From assembly GCA_008828725.1 (NCBI GenBank), contig MEHQ01003945.1, positions 270,146 to 334,145 on the forward strand: a stretch of DNA of 64,000 nt, read 5' to 3'. The notes under the pieces were generated by a model. That model was given only the letters and a program-made list of their open reading frames with translations, ran no database searches and had not been told where the DNA came from. A program made the translations under genes and the position numbers. Below are positions 23,041 to 35,345 of this stretch, in pieces. Each line of letters opens with the position of its first letter. Position 1 is the stretch's first letter. This DNA comes from Saccharina japonica (Eukaryota; Sar; Phaeophyceae; Laminariales; Laminariaceae).

Positions 23041-25581
23041 TGTGCTATAAGTCAAGCGCACGCAACAACGATACTAAGACTTCAAAATTCGTACCTGGTA
23101 CGTAAATTCGGCACGTTTCCCGTGTCTCCGGCACGTGTCTCGCAATTAGTTTGTGTAGCAAGAGGCGTTTAGCACGGATACGTATGTATATATACCAAGG
23201 TCAGAGTCCCGGAAAGTATTCAGTGAGGCAGGGATTTTCCATTCTCGTCACGGCATGCTCGTACTCGGATTATGTAGGCAGCAGCCCGTATCTACCGAAA
23301 CGCCACGGTCAGCTCCTGGCGAGTTATGCCAGAGATATCCATCGTGTAGCTACAGCGGGATTTCGACAAGAAATGCTGTGCTGCCGGAATATTCAAACGT
23401 ACAGGGTACCATACAAACAATGACAACTGGACCTCCATGATATAAATGCGTCGTATTGGAGGCGATGAAATAGCAAACGTTCGACAGTTTCGGCATGAAC
23501 TTTATCTCAGCGAGGCCACCAGAAAACGCTAAATATTAATGCCAAGACCGGCGCGTCAGGGAAGTTATGAGAAAAAACGAAAGACGCATGCGCGCTATCG
23601 CCAGTCAAACGCTGTGCATCAAGAGGGCTTGCTAGATTCGAGGACGAAATGCACGAAACTTGAGCTGGCGTCCTGGCCTTGCACACTTGCACACCCACCA
23701 CGAGTTTAGGGTGCTTACGGTAGAGACAATCCAAAAAAATTGGACCAAATCAACTCGTGAACCCGGCGGCGAAACAAACAACTCACAGTCTTACATGCTG
23801 GACACGTGCAGTACCGAGATCGAGCGCGAAACTGTTGCAACAGACAGACCGAATAGTGAACTGTTCGCCTGCAGGGGCTAAGCTTGTTGGACTTGCAATA
23901 CCGGCAGCCGCCAACTGGAAATAAAACTGTGCTTGGCGGTAGGCACATATGCTAGCGTTCAAGCGTCGGTTTTGTGGTGGCTGGCGTTAGTCTAGAGAAG
24001 GGTGATCGATCGGCGATTGTAGTTGAACATAAGGTGTGCTGCCTGGCACTCGTTTTGCCTTGTGTACACAAAACAATGTGGCGCGGCAGTGAGAAAGGAA
24101 ATACATTGCCCCTGTGCCATTCGCCGTGTCCAGTTTGTTGAGCATTACCAACGGTTCTGCTTCCGTGCAAGCTAGTGTACGAACAATAACTTATACTGAA
24201 GCATGTGTAAGAGTCGCCTCATTAAGGAGGGGCAGTACGGCCTTAGCGGCAGTGACCGGCAGTGACACGAATCATGTATGTAGTCGCACCGTTAAACAGG
24301 TTATACTTTGCGAATGCCGATGGAGTAAAACTCTGACGATACATGCTATCTGCACAGTATTGGCGATTTCGGATTGAAATTGACCCAGGATGTGGATGAT
24401 TCGGACACGCTTTGGTTTTCATATCAATATGTTCGAGGGATGTTATTGTTCGGGTGGATACGACGGAGAGCGAGGTACACTACAATGATAGCACTTTCAA
24501 TGAGGACTACGAGCACCTAGCATCGGGTTCAAAAGATGACTAGGATGTTTGCCACCAGTTTCGTCAAATGCTACAGTAGTATACTCTGGTAGGGCCGCCT
24601 GAAGAGCTGTGCGCTGATCGCCCGTCTGCTGAGCTTCGCGGACGCTTCCTGTTTTTGTTTGTTTCGACCCCAAAAATTGTAGTATTATACATATACTTCG
24701 TATATGTATATGTAAACCATGGTATACATCGGATACTGTTGACAGCTTGAATAAACACGCGAAAGTCTACCAATGGTGCAGAGGAAGCACGTGCACTCCG
24801 ATTTTTACAGCTACACATGATGTACCCTCGCTGTCCCCCGTCTGGAGCAGTCGATAGGACCAAAAGAGCCTCATTCATCACGTAGCAAGTACCACTCAGC
24901 TGGGCCGCAAGAAACGGTGTACGATCATGATCGCCGGACTCGGTGACACTGACGCCGTCACAAGAAATGGAACACCCTAGGTCATTTCCAGCATCTGACG
25001 GCTGCAAGCAGGTTAATAAAATGATTGAACAAAAATCCATATGTTGCTGTTCTTCCCCGCCTTCCCCGTACCGAAACGAGATTTCTACGAGTGATCAAGG
25101 CCTCAGTACCTACCCAGTCCGTATCTCCAGCGGCCGCGACCCCCCATGCAATCCATGACTAGCCCGTATCGTGCCGAAAGCACCCGATTACGCGTGGTAA
25201 ACCGCGACGTACACAGTCTAGCTGCAGCGGCTTTCTTGAAGATCTGACACTGCGTCATTTGGTCCTAGCAGCAGACACAAAGTAGAAACAACACTCCGGA
25301 GTGCGGTGATTAACTGGTTTGGACCAGTGAGTGCCGGTTATGTGGCGAAAGGTAGAGCGGATTACAGTCACGATCGATGGTCTTCCATTGTTTTCCATCT
25401 TGGTGGTTCTGCCGATACATTTGCATGTCCTTACTAGATTTCCATGCTGCCGCGCTTCGTCGTTTTTTAATCACATTCAAAGTATAACGACGGCGTGGAT
25501 TACCTTCAACAATACTACCAAATTTTGCAGCATTCACCTGCACCTCGTCACAAGCGATGCACGAGGGGCGTTCTCTCTCAC

Positions 25582-25662
25582 CTCCCCATTCGCCAGCCGA
25601 GTTGTATGTGAAAATGGCATTGCCGTCGATACCCAACTCCGAGTCATATGCGTAAACAGCAC
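25582..25662 (-). CDS. Beta-helix (PMP-like) rung exon in R1 copy B (repeated at 30831-30911)
   Basis: The 81-bp exon lies between a tctgcag acceptor and a GTGAGA donor on the minus strand, phase 1 on both sides. It reads GAVYAYDSELGIDGNAIFTY and then N-S-A. Compared with the exon at 3031-3111 it has the same length and splice sites. The substitutions spare the glycines, the tyrosine at position 4 and the F-T-x-N-S-A turn. That is expected if the exon was under selection for at least part of its history. No further exons of the gene are assigned with confidence. Confidence 0.5.
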
Positions 25663-26213
25663 CTGCAGATACAATGAAGGTAGACAGCGGGTAAGTGTTC
25701 GTTGGAGATCCTCCTTGGAAACGACGTCGGCCATGCACGACCGGGCTCGTGATGGCGCAGAGTCTAACTAAAGATGAGGAGAAACGGCGAAAAAACCCCC
25801 TCCGAATGACGAACATCGGTAACTACTCAAACCCAGGCCATATCGACGACAAGAGCAACCGAGCACTGCTTCCAGTGTGTCATTTAGCTAAACAGTCACC
25901 GCGTAAAAAATGGATACCACGCGCGGTCTGTGACAAGTGGTATCAGCATGGATGGAAAGCAACCAAACCTACGACAGGCGGTTGACGACACTATGGTTCG
26001 GTTGGGGTAAATGACAAAAACATCTGAGAAACGGTGCACATCCGGATCATTGTTCTTTTGGGAGCATTGCCGCAGGCAATATCACCGAACCCAGGTTTGT
26101 CACGAGAGAGGACTGTGATATTTCGTGTACCGTACCATGAATTTAGTAACAAATCTATGCTAAGAATCTGGACTCGGCCTCGGGTTCGTCGACGTATTGA
26201 GACTATCGCCCCG

Positions 26214-26530
26214 GTGGGCTATTAATAGCAGGTAACCACGAAGCCTATACGAGTCAAGATCGCGAGTTCGAGCCCCCCCCGAGTGCGTGCTCGTAGGGTT
26301 TTTTCGCGCAAAACGATATTTTGACTAACGGAAAGCGCGAGAGCGTGAGTCAGCATAATTCGATGAACGTCGACGAGCGTTGGGAAGACCGAACCCTCTG
26401 GGCGATAAAAACCAAGGTAAGAACCGTAGTGGAGTAGGAGGGAGAGGAACCTACTTTGTGACCCCGGGTCTGACTTAGGACTAGGGAGGGAGAAAGACAG
26501 AAGAGCGACGATATTGAATGAAATGGTAAA
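26214..26530 (+). mobile_element. SINE-like element, copy 2 (repeated at 31463-31779)
   Basis: About 320 bp interrupt R1 here relative to copy A (near 3665-3680). The plus strand begins with a tRNA-like head: TAGCAGGTAA near 26226 and the B-box-like GAGTTCGAGCCCC at about 26262-26275. A 230-bp body follows, ending near GATATTGAATGAAATGG. Copy A carries the same family at a different place and in the opposite orientation, so the two insertions are independent. Confidence 0.5.
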
Positions 26531-29500
26531 TAAACCCCAACAAATATAGGGAATCAGGCGTAGGTGCAAGGGGGACAAATATAGGTGGAAATCATGTAAA
26601 GCATGCAAATGAAGAGCAAACAATATACCAGTAGCGGTTCTTCCGACGGAACAACGGAGTGCGGCTTGCCCCGTGCGTCAATTAATACGGATAACTGTCA
26701 TACTCGTATGTGTGGGAACATGGCGTTTCCAAACAATTGTTTTCAAAACGATTAAGATTCCTCCGCAGGAGGTAAGATCCACATATATTGATATATTGGA
26801 TGTTTCGGAAAACAAAGTGAAGAGGACAGGCTGCTGCTACAGCAGGGGAGCTGCACTTCGCAGTCCTGTAGTTAAGCCGGTGATATCCGCTTGACCAGGT
26901 AACCACCGCATCTTTACTCAGGGATATCAAAACTCTTATAAAACTTTTAGTTCGGCGATATTAAGACAGTCATACCTTATACTTTCCTCTGAGCTCATTC
27001 CACTGTAGGTAGCAAGTACGGGTGGGAGTCAGGTTTTTCCTGCTGAGGCGATATTTAGTGACTGACACTAGAGAGTAGTATTAGTATACTATTAATAGTG
27101 AGCACCCACCGGCTATTCTACCAATAATTGTACCATTGTTTGCATTTTTTTCTTGTTTCAGGAGTAGCGCATACAGCAGTTGGCCCAGCTTCGCGATAAA
27201 TTTCTTCGAAGGGATGTTTTAGGTGTATGACTTACAGTAGTATTGACTCACTAATGACTCACTATTATTAGTATTGAAGTCCTCATGTAAGGATCTCAGG
27301 CAATAAGACTCACACCTTCGGGGTGGAATTAGAGTGATGCACAGAGTCACTCGCCCCAGTAGGGTAAACGCGGTAGTGAAAATAGTGGCATCATACTACA
27401 TTTACAGCAGCCGCAGCAGTAGAAAGAGACATAGGCAGGTCGACCAAATACATTGGTGTTGGTGCGAATCACATGGCACGTAAACAATCGTGAAAACCCA
27501 GTTTGTGGGCGAGGGTAGCCCAAGGTGTTTACACTAGTAATCATTAATTCGAAAAGCCAAAAGGAAACATAAATATCATACAGCGAAGTATATATACTGC
27601 CGCCATGGACAGGGAGAACAGGAAATTGCCCGCAACGATACTGTTTTATGGAGTCACGAAGCGACAACCGGTTATACGTGTCGGCCTTCGAAACTGAAGA
27701 ACGGTCCGAGTCAGAACGTGGATGTCACCCATATTCAGACTTGTGGGCTCTACTCCATTAGTTCGTGTATTCCGTTTGCGACTTGACGTCAAGGTAACAG
27801 CCTGGCTGAGAAGTTCTGGGATAAACGTGCTTCCTCACACTTTCGGTTACTTTTAAGAGGCGATGTTTGTGTTTCTCGATGAGATCATCAACACAAGCGC
27901 AACCGATCCACATTAGGCGCCCCCTTTCCTGTCCACTTGCACGACATGAATTCATTGAACACTGGGTAGCATATTGTAGTCTGTCGAACACACTCGCGAA
28001 TTCCAGCACAAGGTACACATTATCAATACTCAACACCCAGTAAAGCAGACGCACGAACGCTGGGTTATCACATCGGAAGTGAAAAACAATAATGCAGTGG
28101 ATGGAGATGATCGAAGGTAGGTTACACTGGTTCCCGGAACGATTTAGCGCATTCGAGCAGGAAGAGAAAACGCCACCACAACCAGCAAGGAAACTCGTGC
28201 AATACGATTTGGACAAGGCGGTCGGGTGCAGTCATTTCTTGTTGAAAACTTCGGCAGCAAGGTTTATCGATTTAGCGATATTGAGGTGAATACTTAAAGT
28301 GGACGGAACAGGACGTTACAAGATACTGTCAGGGCAGAGGGTAGCTATAAACCTCTTTTCAGTTGCGCAATACGCCCCCTCAGCGTATTTAGAGTAACAC
28401 ACAGGCCGGCCGCGTTGGTTGATCTATCAACTACTGTAAGGTCACTTTATCGCGTTTGCCGAATATATATATTTTCTCAACCTAAGTTTCCAAAATGAAC
28501 ACCGAAGGTAGTAATAATGGTATGTTCTTGAAACAAAGGGCCACACCGTGCTTTAATGAAGGTAGGAGTTGGACCTAACCTGACGTATCGTTCTCGTCTA
28601 CGTATTATACCTTTGGCGTTTTCATAACCGTGTGTCTTAAATGCCCGGCACGCACCACAGACCACCGGCTGCTGTAACACATCCAAAATATCCACACAAC
28701 AACCCCATTGCTGAGAGCACAGTAACGCGAGACGTGTAGCTGAAACAAGACGCGGACGAGCAGCGTTGGATTGCTTCGCCGGCCCATCGTTACGCCACAC
28801 TCTGCGCCCACTTGATATTGTGGAGCATGTGCCCTTCATACGGGATTGCTCGGGTGCTGGCGCTCACACTGCCTTGCTCTATTTGTGTAACAGCATGATG
28901 CCAAGTCGTGTACATGGTTAATTCCACAACACGGCAGAAAAAGCAGCATACAGAAAAACCCGCTGTGACGTGGCGGGAAGTCGCCGTGGAGGAGGTGTTG
29001 AACTACCAAAACGAGCTTGGTGGAGCGCGCCGGTGCGGTGGCGAGCGCAGTCAGACCAGAAGAATGCCTGGTCTCGAAAAAGAATAGCATAAATTCGAGC
29101 TTCTCGCTGGATACTGTCGGTATTGCTGCCGCCGCTGCCTCTGGTGCAAGCCGGCGCAACTGAATGCTGCTACTCTTGCCTGATTTCTTCGGATATAAGT
29201 GACTGCACTGCCGCTAAACCTACCGCGGTCGGCGCTGCTTGTAGAGGTGCACCATGATTTGCCTGAGAGTGGTCACTCGAGAAACTCTGAACATCACCGA
29301 AAACCTGATTTTGAATGCAGACGAAAATGCTGCTCGATGAACAGAACGATGGCCCAAAGTATTCAGTAAACATCATTGCAGCACACGAATGTAATGTGAG
29401 AAGTTTGAATTAAGGAGCCCGATCATTCACAAACCATTTAAGCCCAAACGCGATATCATACCCCTATGGTAGCATGCAGTAGGGTTGCTTCTTGTACACC

Positions 29501-29858
29501 CGTGTTCGTCTTAATTTATTTGGTCTATACAATATAAAGGTCGGCCGTCCCCCTGTCAGATGTGGTATTTGTTTTCGTAGTTTTTCCGGACAACACCAAT
29601 ACATTCACGGTGGGAGAGAAGCTCACTCTCTTAATTGGAAAGTAATTTCAACTATAAAACAATTATTTTGCAAATACTCTAATTGCCGTAAACAATGGTG
29701 CCCTTAGGTGCACACTCCAAAACTATATATGACAGGCGGCCTCAACATCCAACTCCACTACGCTGTTTTGTGATGGTGCCCCGGCTGTGGTAGTGAGATA
29801 TTTGTGAGTGCCGGAGTCTGCACACTTCATGATTTTCTCGCGGCTGTATCAGCGTCAA

Positions 29859-29859
29859 N
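29859..29859. other. Single undetermined base (assembly join)
   Basis: This is the only N in the window, at the exact border between two near-identical 5.2-kb blocks. Confidence 0.98.
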
Positions 29860-32800
29860 GCGCTGATCGCCCGTCTGCTGAGCTTCGCGGACGCTTCCTG
29901 TTTTTGTTTGTTTCGACCCCAAAAATTGTAGTATTATACATATACTTCGTATATGTATATGTAAACCATGGTATACATCGGATACTGTTGACAGCTTGAA
30001 TAAACACGCGAAAGTCTACCAATGGTGCAGAGGAAGCACGTGCACTCCGATTTTTACAGCTACACATGATGTACCCTCGCTGTCCCCCGTCTGGAGCAGT
30101 CGATAGGACCAAAAGAGCCTCATTCATCACGTAGCAAGTACCACTCAGCTGGGCCGCAAGAAACGGTGTACGATCATGATCGCCGGACTCGGTGACACTG
30201 ACGCCGTCACAAGAAATGGAACACCCTAGGTCATTTCCAGCATCTGACGGCTGCAAGCAGGTTAATAAAATGATTGAACAAAAATCCATATGTTGCTGTT
30301 CTTCCCCGCCTTCCCCGTACCGAAACGAGATTTCTACGAGTGATCAAGGCCTCAGTACCTACCCAGTCCGTATCTCCAGCGGCCGCGACCCCCCATGCAA
30401 TCCATGACTAGCCCGTATCGTGCCGAAAGCACCCGATTACGCGTGGTAAACCGCGACGTACACAGTCTAGCTGCAGCGGCTTTCTTGAAGATCTGACACT
30501 GCGTCATTTGGTCCTAGCAGCAGACACAAAGTAGAAACAACACTCCGGAGTGCGGTGATTAACTGGTTTGGACCAGTGAGTGCCGGTTATGTGGCGAAAG
30601 GTAGAGCGGATTACAGTCACGATCGATGGTCTTCCATTGTTTTCCATCTTGGTGGTTCTGCCGATACATTTGCATGTCCTTACTAGATTTCCATGCTGCC
30701 GCGCTTCGTCGTTTTTTAATCACATTCAAAGTATAACGACGGCGTGGATTACCTTCAACAATACTACCAAATTTTGCAGCATTCACCTGCACCTCGTCAC
30801 AAGCGATGCACGAGGGGCGTTCTCTCTCACCTCCCCATTCGCCAGCCGAGTTGTATGTGAAAATGGCATTGCCGTCGATACCCAACTCCGAGTCATATGC
30901 GTAAACAGCACCTGCAGATACAATGAAGGTAGACAGCGGGTAAGTGTTCGTTGGAGATCCTCCTTGGAAACGACGTCGGCCATGCACGACCGGGCTCGTG
31001 ATGGCGCAGAGTCTAACTAAAGATGAGGAGAAACGGCGAAAAAACCCCCTCCGAATGACGAACATCGGTAACTACTCAAACCCAGGCCATATCGACGACA
31101 AGAGCAACCGAGCACTGCTTCCAGTGTGTCATTTAGCTAAACAGTCACCGCGTAAAAAATGGATACCACGCGCGGTCTGTGACAAGTGGTATCAGCATGG
31201 ATGGAAAGCAACCAAACCTACGACAGGCGGTTGACGACACTATGGTTCGGTTGGGGTAAATGACAAAAACATCTGAGAAACGGTGCACATCCGGATCATT
31301 GTTCTTTTGGGAGCATTGCCGCAGGCAATATCACCGAACCCAGGTTTGTCACGAGAGAGGACTGTGATATTTCGTGTACCGTACCATGAATTTAGTAACA
31401 AATCTATGCTAAGAATCTGGACTCGGCCTCGGGTTCGTCGACGTATTGAGACTATCGCCCCGGTGGGCTATTAATAGCAGGTAACCACGAAGCCTATACG
31501 AGTCAAGATCGCGAGTTCGAGCCCCCCCCGAGTGCGTGCTCGTAGGGTTTTTTCGCGCAAAACGATATTTTGACTAACGGAAAGCGCGAGAGCGTGAGTC
31601 AGCATAATTCGATGAACGTCGACGAGCGTTGGGAAGACCGAACCCTCTGGGCGATAAAAACCAAGGTAAGAACCGTAGTGGAGTAGGAGGGAGAGGAACC
31701 TACTTTGTGACCCCGGGTCTGACTTAGGACTAGGGAGGGAGAAAGACAGAAGAGCGACGATATTGAATGAAATGGTAAATAAACCCCAACAAATATAGGG
31801 AATCAGGCGTAGGTGCAAGGGGGACAAATATAGGTGGAAATCATGTAAAGCATGCAAATGAAGAGCAAACAATATACCAGTAGCGGTTCTTCCGACGGAA
31901 CAACGGAGTGCGGCTTGCCCCGTGCGTCAATTAATACGGATAACTGTCATACTCGTATGTGTGGGAACATGGCGTTTCCAAACAATTGTTTTCAAAACGA
32001 TTAAGATTCCTCCGCAGGAGGTAAGATCCACATATATTGATATATTGGATGTTTCGGAAAACAAAGTGAAGAGGACAGGCTGCTGCTACAGCAGGGGAGC
32101 TGCACTTCGCAGTCCTGTAGTTAAGCCGGTGATATCCGCTTGACCAGGTAACCACCGCATCTTTACTCAGGGATATCAAAACTCTTATAAAACTTTTAGT
32201 TCGGCGATATTAAGACAGTCATACCTTATACTTTCCTCTGAGCTCATTCCACTGTAGGTAGCAAGTACGGGTGGGAGTCAGGTTTTTCCTGCTGAGGCGA
32301 TATTTAGTGACTGACACTAGAGAGTAGTATTAGTATACTATTAATAGTGAGCACCCACCGGCTATTCTACCAATAATTGTACCATTGTTTGCATTTTTTT
32401 CTTGTTTCAGGAGTAGCGCATACAGCAGTTGGCCCAGCTTCGCGATAAATTTCTTCGAAGGGATGTTTTAGGTGTATGACTTACAGTAGTATTGACTCAC
32501 TAATGACTCACTATTATTAGTATTGAAGTCCTCATGTAAGGATCTCAGGCAATAAGACTCACACCTTCGGGGTGGAATTAGAGTGATGCACAGAGTCACT
32601 CGCCCCAGTAGGGTAAACGCGGTAGTGAAAATAGTGGCATCATACTACATTTACAGCAGCCGCAGCAGTAGAAAGAGACATAGGCAGGTCGACCAAATAC
32701 ATTGGTGTTGGTGCGAATCACATGGCACGTAAACAATCGTGAAAACCCAGTTTGTGGGCGAGGGTAGCCCAAGGTGTTTACACTAGTAATCATTAATTCG

Positions 32801-35107
32801 AAAAGCCAAAAGGAAACATAAATATCATACAGCGAAGTATATATACTGCCGCCATGGACAGGGAGAACAGGAAATTGCCCGCAACGATACTGTTTTATGG
32901 AGTCACGAAGCGACAACCGGTTATACGTGTCGGCCTTCGAAACTGAAGAACGGTCCGAGTCAGAACGTGGATGTCACCCATATTCAGACTTGTGGGCTCT
33001 ACTCCATTAGTTCGTGTATTCCGTTTGCGACTTGACGTCAAGGTAACAGCCTGGCTGAGAAGTTCTGGGATAAACGTGCTTCCTCACACTTTCGGTTACT
33101 TTTAAGAGGCGATGTTTGTGTTTCTCGATGAGATCATCAACACAAGCGCAACCGATCCACATTAGGCGCCCCCTTTCCTGTCCACTTGCACGACATGAAT
33201 TCATTGAACACTGGGTAGCATATTGTAGTCTGTCGAACACACTCGCGAATTCCAGCACAAGGTACACATTATCAATACTCAACACCCAGTAAAGCAGACG
33301 CACGAACGCTGGGTTATCACATCGGAAGTGAAAAACAATAATGCAGTGGATGGAGATGATCGAAGGTAGGTTACACTGGTTCCCGGAACGATTTAGCGCA
33401 TTCGAGCAGGAAGAGAAAACGCCACCACAACCAGCAAGGAAACTCGTGCAATACGATTTGGACAAGGCGGTCGGGTGCAGTCATTTCTTGTTGAAAACTT
33501 CGGCAGCAAGGTTTATCGATTTAGCGATATTGAGGTGAATACTTAAAGTGGACGGAACAGGACGTTACAAGATACTGTCAGGGCAGAGGGTAGCTATAAA
33601 CCTCTTTTCAGTTGCGCAATACGCCCCCTCAGCGTATTTAGAGTAACACACAGGCCGGCCGCGTTGGTTGATCTATCAACTACTGTAAGGTCACTTTATC
33701 GCGTTTGCCGAATATATATATTTTCTCAACCTAAGTTTCCAAAATGAACACCGAAGGTAGTAATAATGGTATGTTCTTGAAACAAAGGGCCACACCGTGC
33801 TTTAATGAAGGTAGGAGTTGGACCTAACCTGACGTATCGTTCTCGTCTACGTATTATACCTTTGGCGTTTTCATAACCGTGTGTCTTAAATGCCCGGCAC
33901 GCACCACAGACCACCGGCTGCTGTAACACATCCATAATATCCACACAACAACCCCATTGCTGAGAGCACAGTAACGCGAGACGTGTAGCTGAAACAAGAC
34001 GCGGACGAGCAGCGTTGGATTGCTTCGCCGGCCCATCGTTACGCCACACTCTGCGCCCACTTGATATTGTGGAGCATGTGCCCTTCATACGGGATTGCTC
34101 GGGTGCTGGCGCTCACACTGCCTTGCTCTATTTGTGTAACAGCATGATGCCAAGTCGTGTACATGGTTAATTCCACAACACGGCAGAAAAAGCAGCATAC
34201 AGAAAAACCCGCTGTGGCGTGGCGGGAAGTCGCCGTGGAGGAGGTGTTGAACTACCAAAACGAGCTTGGTGGAGCGCGCCGGTGCGGTGGCGAGCGCAGT
34301 CAGACCAGAAGAATGCCTGGTCTCGAAAAAGAATAGCATAAATTCGAGCTTCTCGCTGGATACTGTCGGTATTGCTGCCGCCGCTGCCTCTGGTGCAAGC
34401 CGGCGCAACTGAATGCTGCTACTCTTGCCTGATTTCTTCGGATATAAGTGACTGCACTGCCGCTAAACCTACCGCGGTCGGCGCTGCTTGTAGAGGTGCA
34501 CCATGATTTGCCTGAGAGTGGTCACTCGAGAAACTCTGAACATCACCGAAAACCTGATTTTGAATGCAGACGAAAATGCTGCTCGATGAACAGAACGATG
34601 GCCCAAAGTATTCAGTAAACATCATTGCAGCACACGAATGTAATGTGAGAAGTTTGAATTAAGGAGCCCGATCATTCACAAACCATTTAAGCCCAAACGC
34701 GATATCATACCCCTATGGTAGCATGCAGTAGGGTTGCTTCTTGTACACCCGTGTTCGTCTTAATTTATTTGGTCTATACAATATAAAGGTCGGCCGTCCC
34801 CCTGTCAGATGTGGTATTTGTTTTCGTAGTTTTTCCGGACAACACCAATACATTCACGGTGGGAGAGAAGCTCACTCTCTTAATTGGAAAGTAATTTCAA
34901 CTATAAAACAATTATTTTGCAAATACTCTAATTGCCGTAAACAATGGTGCCCTTAGGTGCACACTCCAAAACTATATATGACAGGCGGCCTCAACATCCA
35001 ACTCCACTACGCTGTTTTGTGATGGTGCCCCGGCTGTGGTAGTGAGATATTTGTGAGTGCCGGAGTCTGCACACTTCATGATTTTCTCGCGGCTGTATCA
35101 GCGTCAA
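29860..35107 (+). repeat. 5,248-bp near-identical duplication, second copy
   Basis: This starts on the base after the N with the sequence found at 24611 and runs to 35107, the equivalent of 29858. Beyond 35107 the sequence continues as R1 does in copy A. It repeats the rung exon (30831-30911), the SINE-like element (31463-31779) and the coding-like remnants of the first copy. These should not be counted as independent genomic copies. Confidence 0.95.
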
Positions 35108-35345
35108 CGAGTCTAGTGAAACATGAGCAGACCGGACACGACCAATGTCAGACACCCATTGCTAGAGCCCCCCCGTTTCCCCAACATCCACTTTCGAACG
35201 TTTGATACGTTTGCATTATCTTTCATTTGTTTGTTCTTCAGTAACTACGAATCGTATCGGCAACTTTATGTACAACATCGCCCACCACTGGCAAGGGAAC
35301 ACAACGAAAATACAAATACACCTGTCGTGAGGCAAAAGTGAACGA
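35108..35345 (+). repeat. R1 copy B, right end
   Basis: This matches 17830-18065 of copy A, including ACAACATCGCCCACCACTGGCA against ACAACACAGCCTACCACTGGCA-type text. It shows that the true continuation of copy B lies after the second duplicated block. Confidence 0.7.

Larger units (their letters stand above)
23041..29858 (+). repeat. R1 copy B, up to the assembly N
   Basis: This matches copy A segments in order, without the E, R2 and copy-A SINE insertions, so it serves as the empty-site reference for them. It has its own SINE-like insertion (26214-26530). From 24611 onwards it is repeated almost exactly at 29860-35107. It ends at the single undetermined base at 29859. Confidence 0.75.
24611..29858 (+). 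repeat. 5,248-bp near-identical duplication, first copy
   Basis: Every position matches the base 5,249 further on. The only differences I noticed are A at 28686 against T at 33935 and A at 28968 against G at 34217. The copy stops exactly at the N. Confidence 0.95.

Noticed and set aside
26255..26280. A functional tRNA gene at the B-box-like sequence
   Set aside because: No acceptor or anticodon stems can be folded around it; it fits a SINE head instead.
24607..35107. True tandem duplication as a biological event
   Set aside because: Not excluded, but the exact coincidence of the border with the only N makes unmerged assembly overlap the simpler reading.
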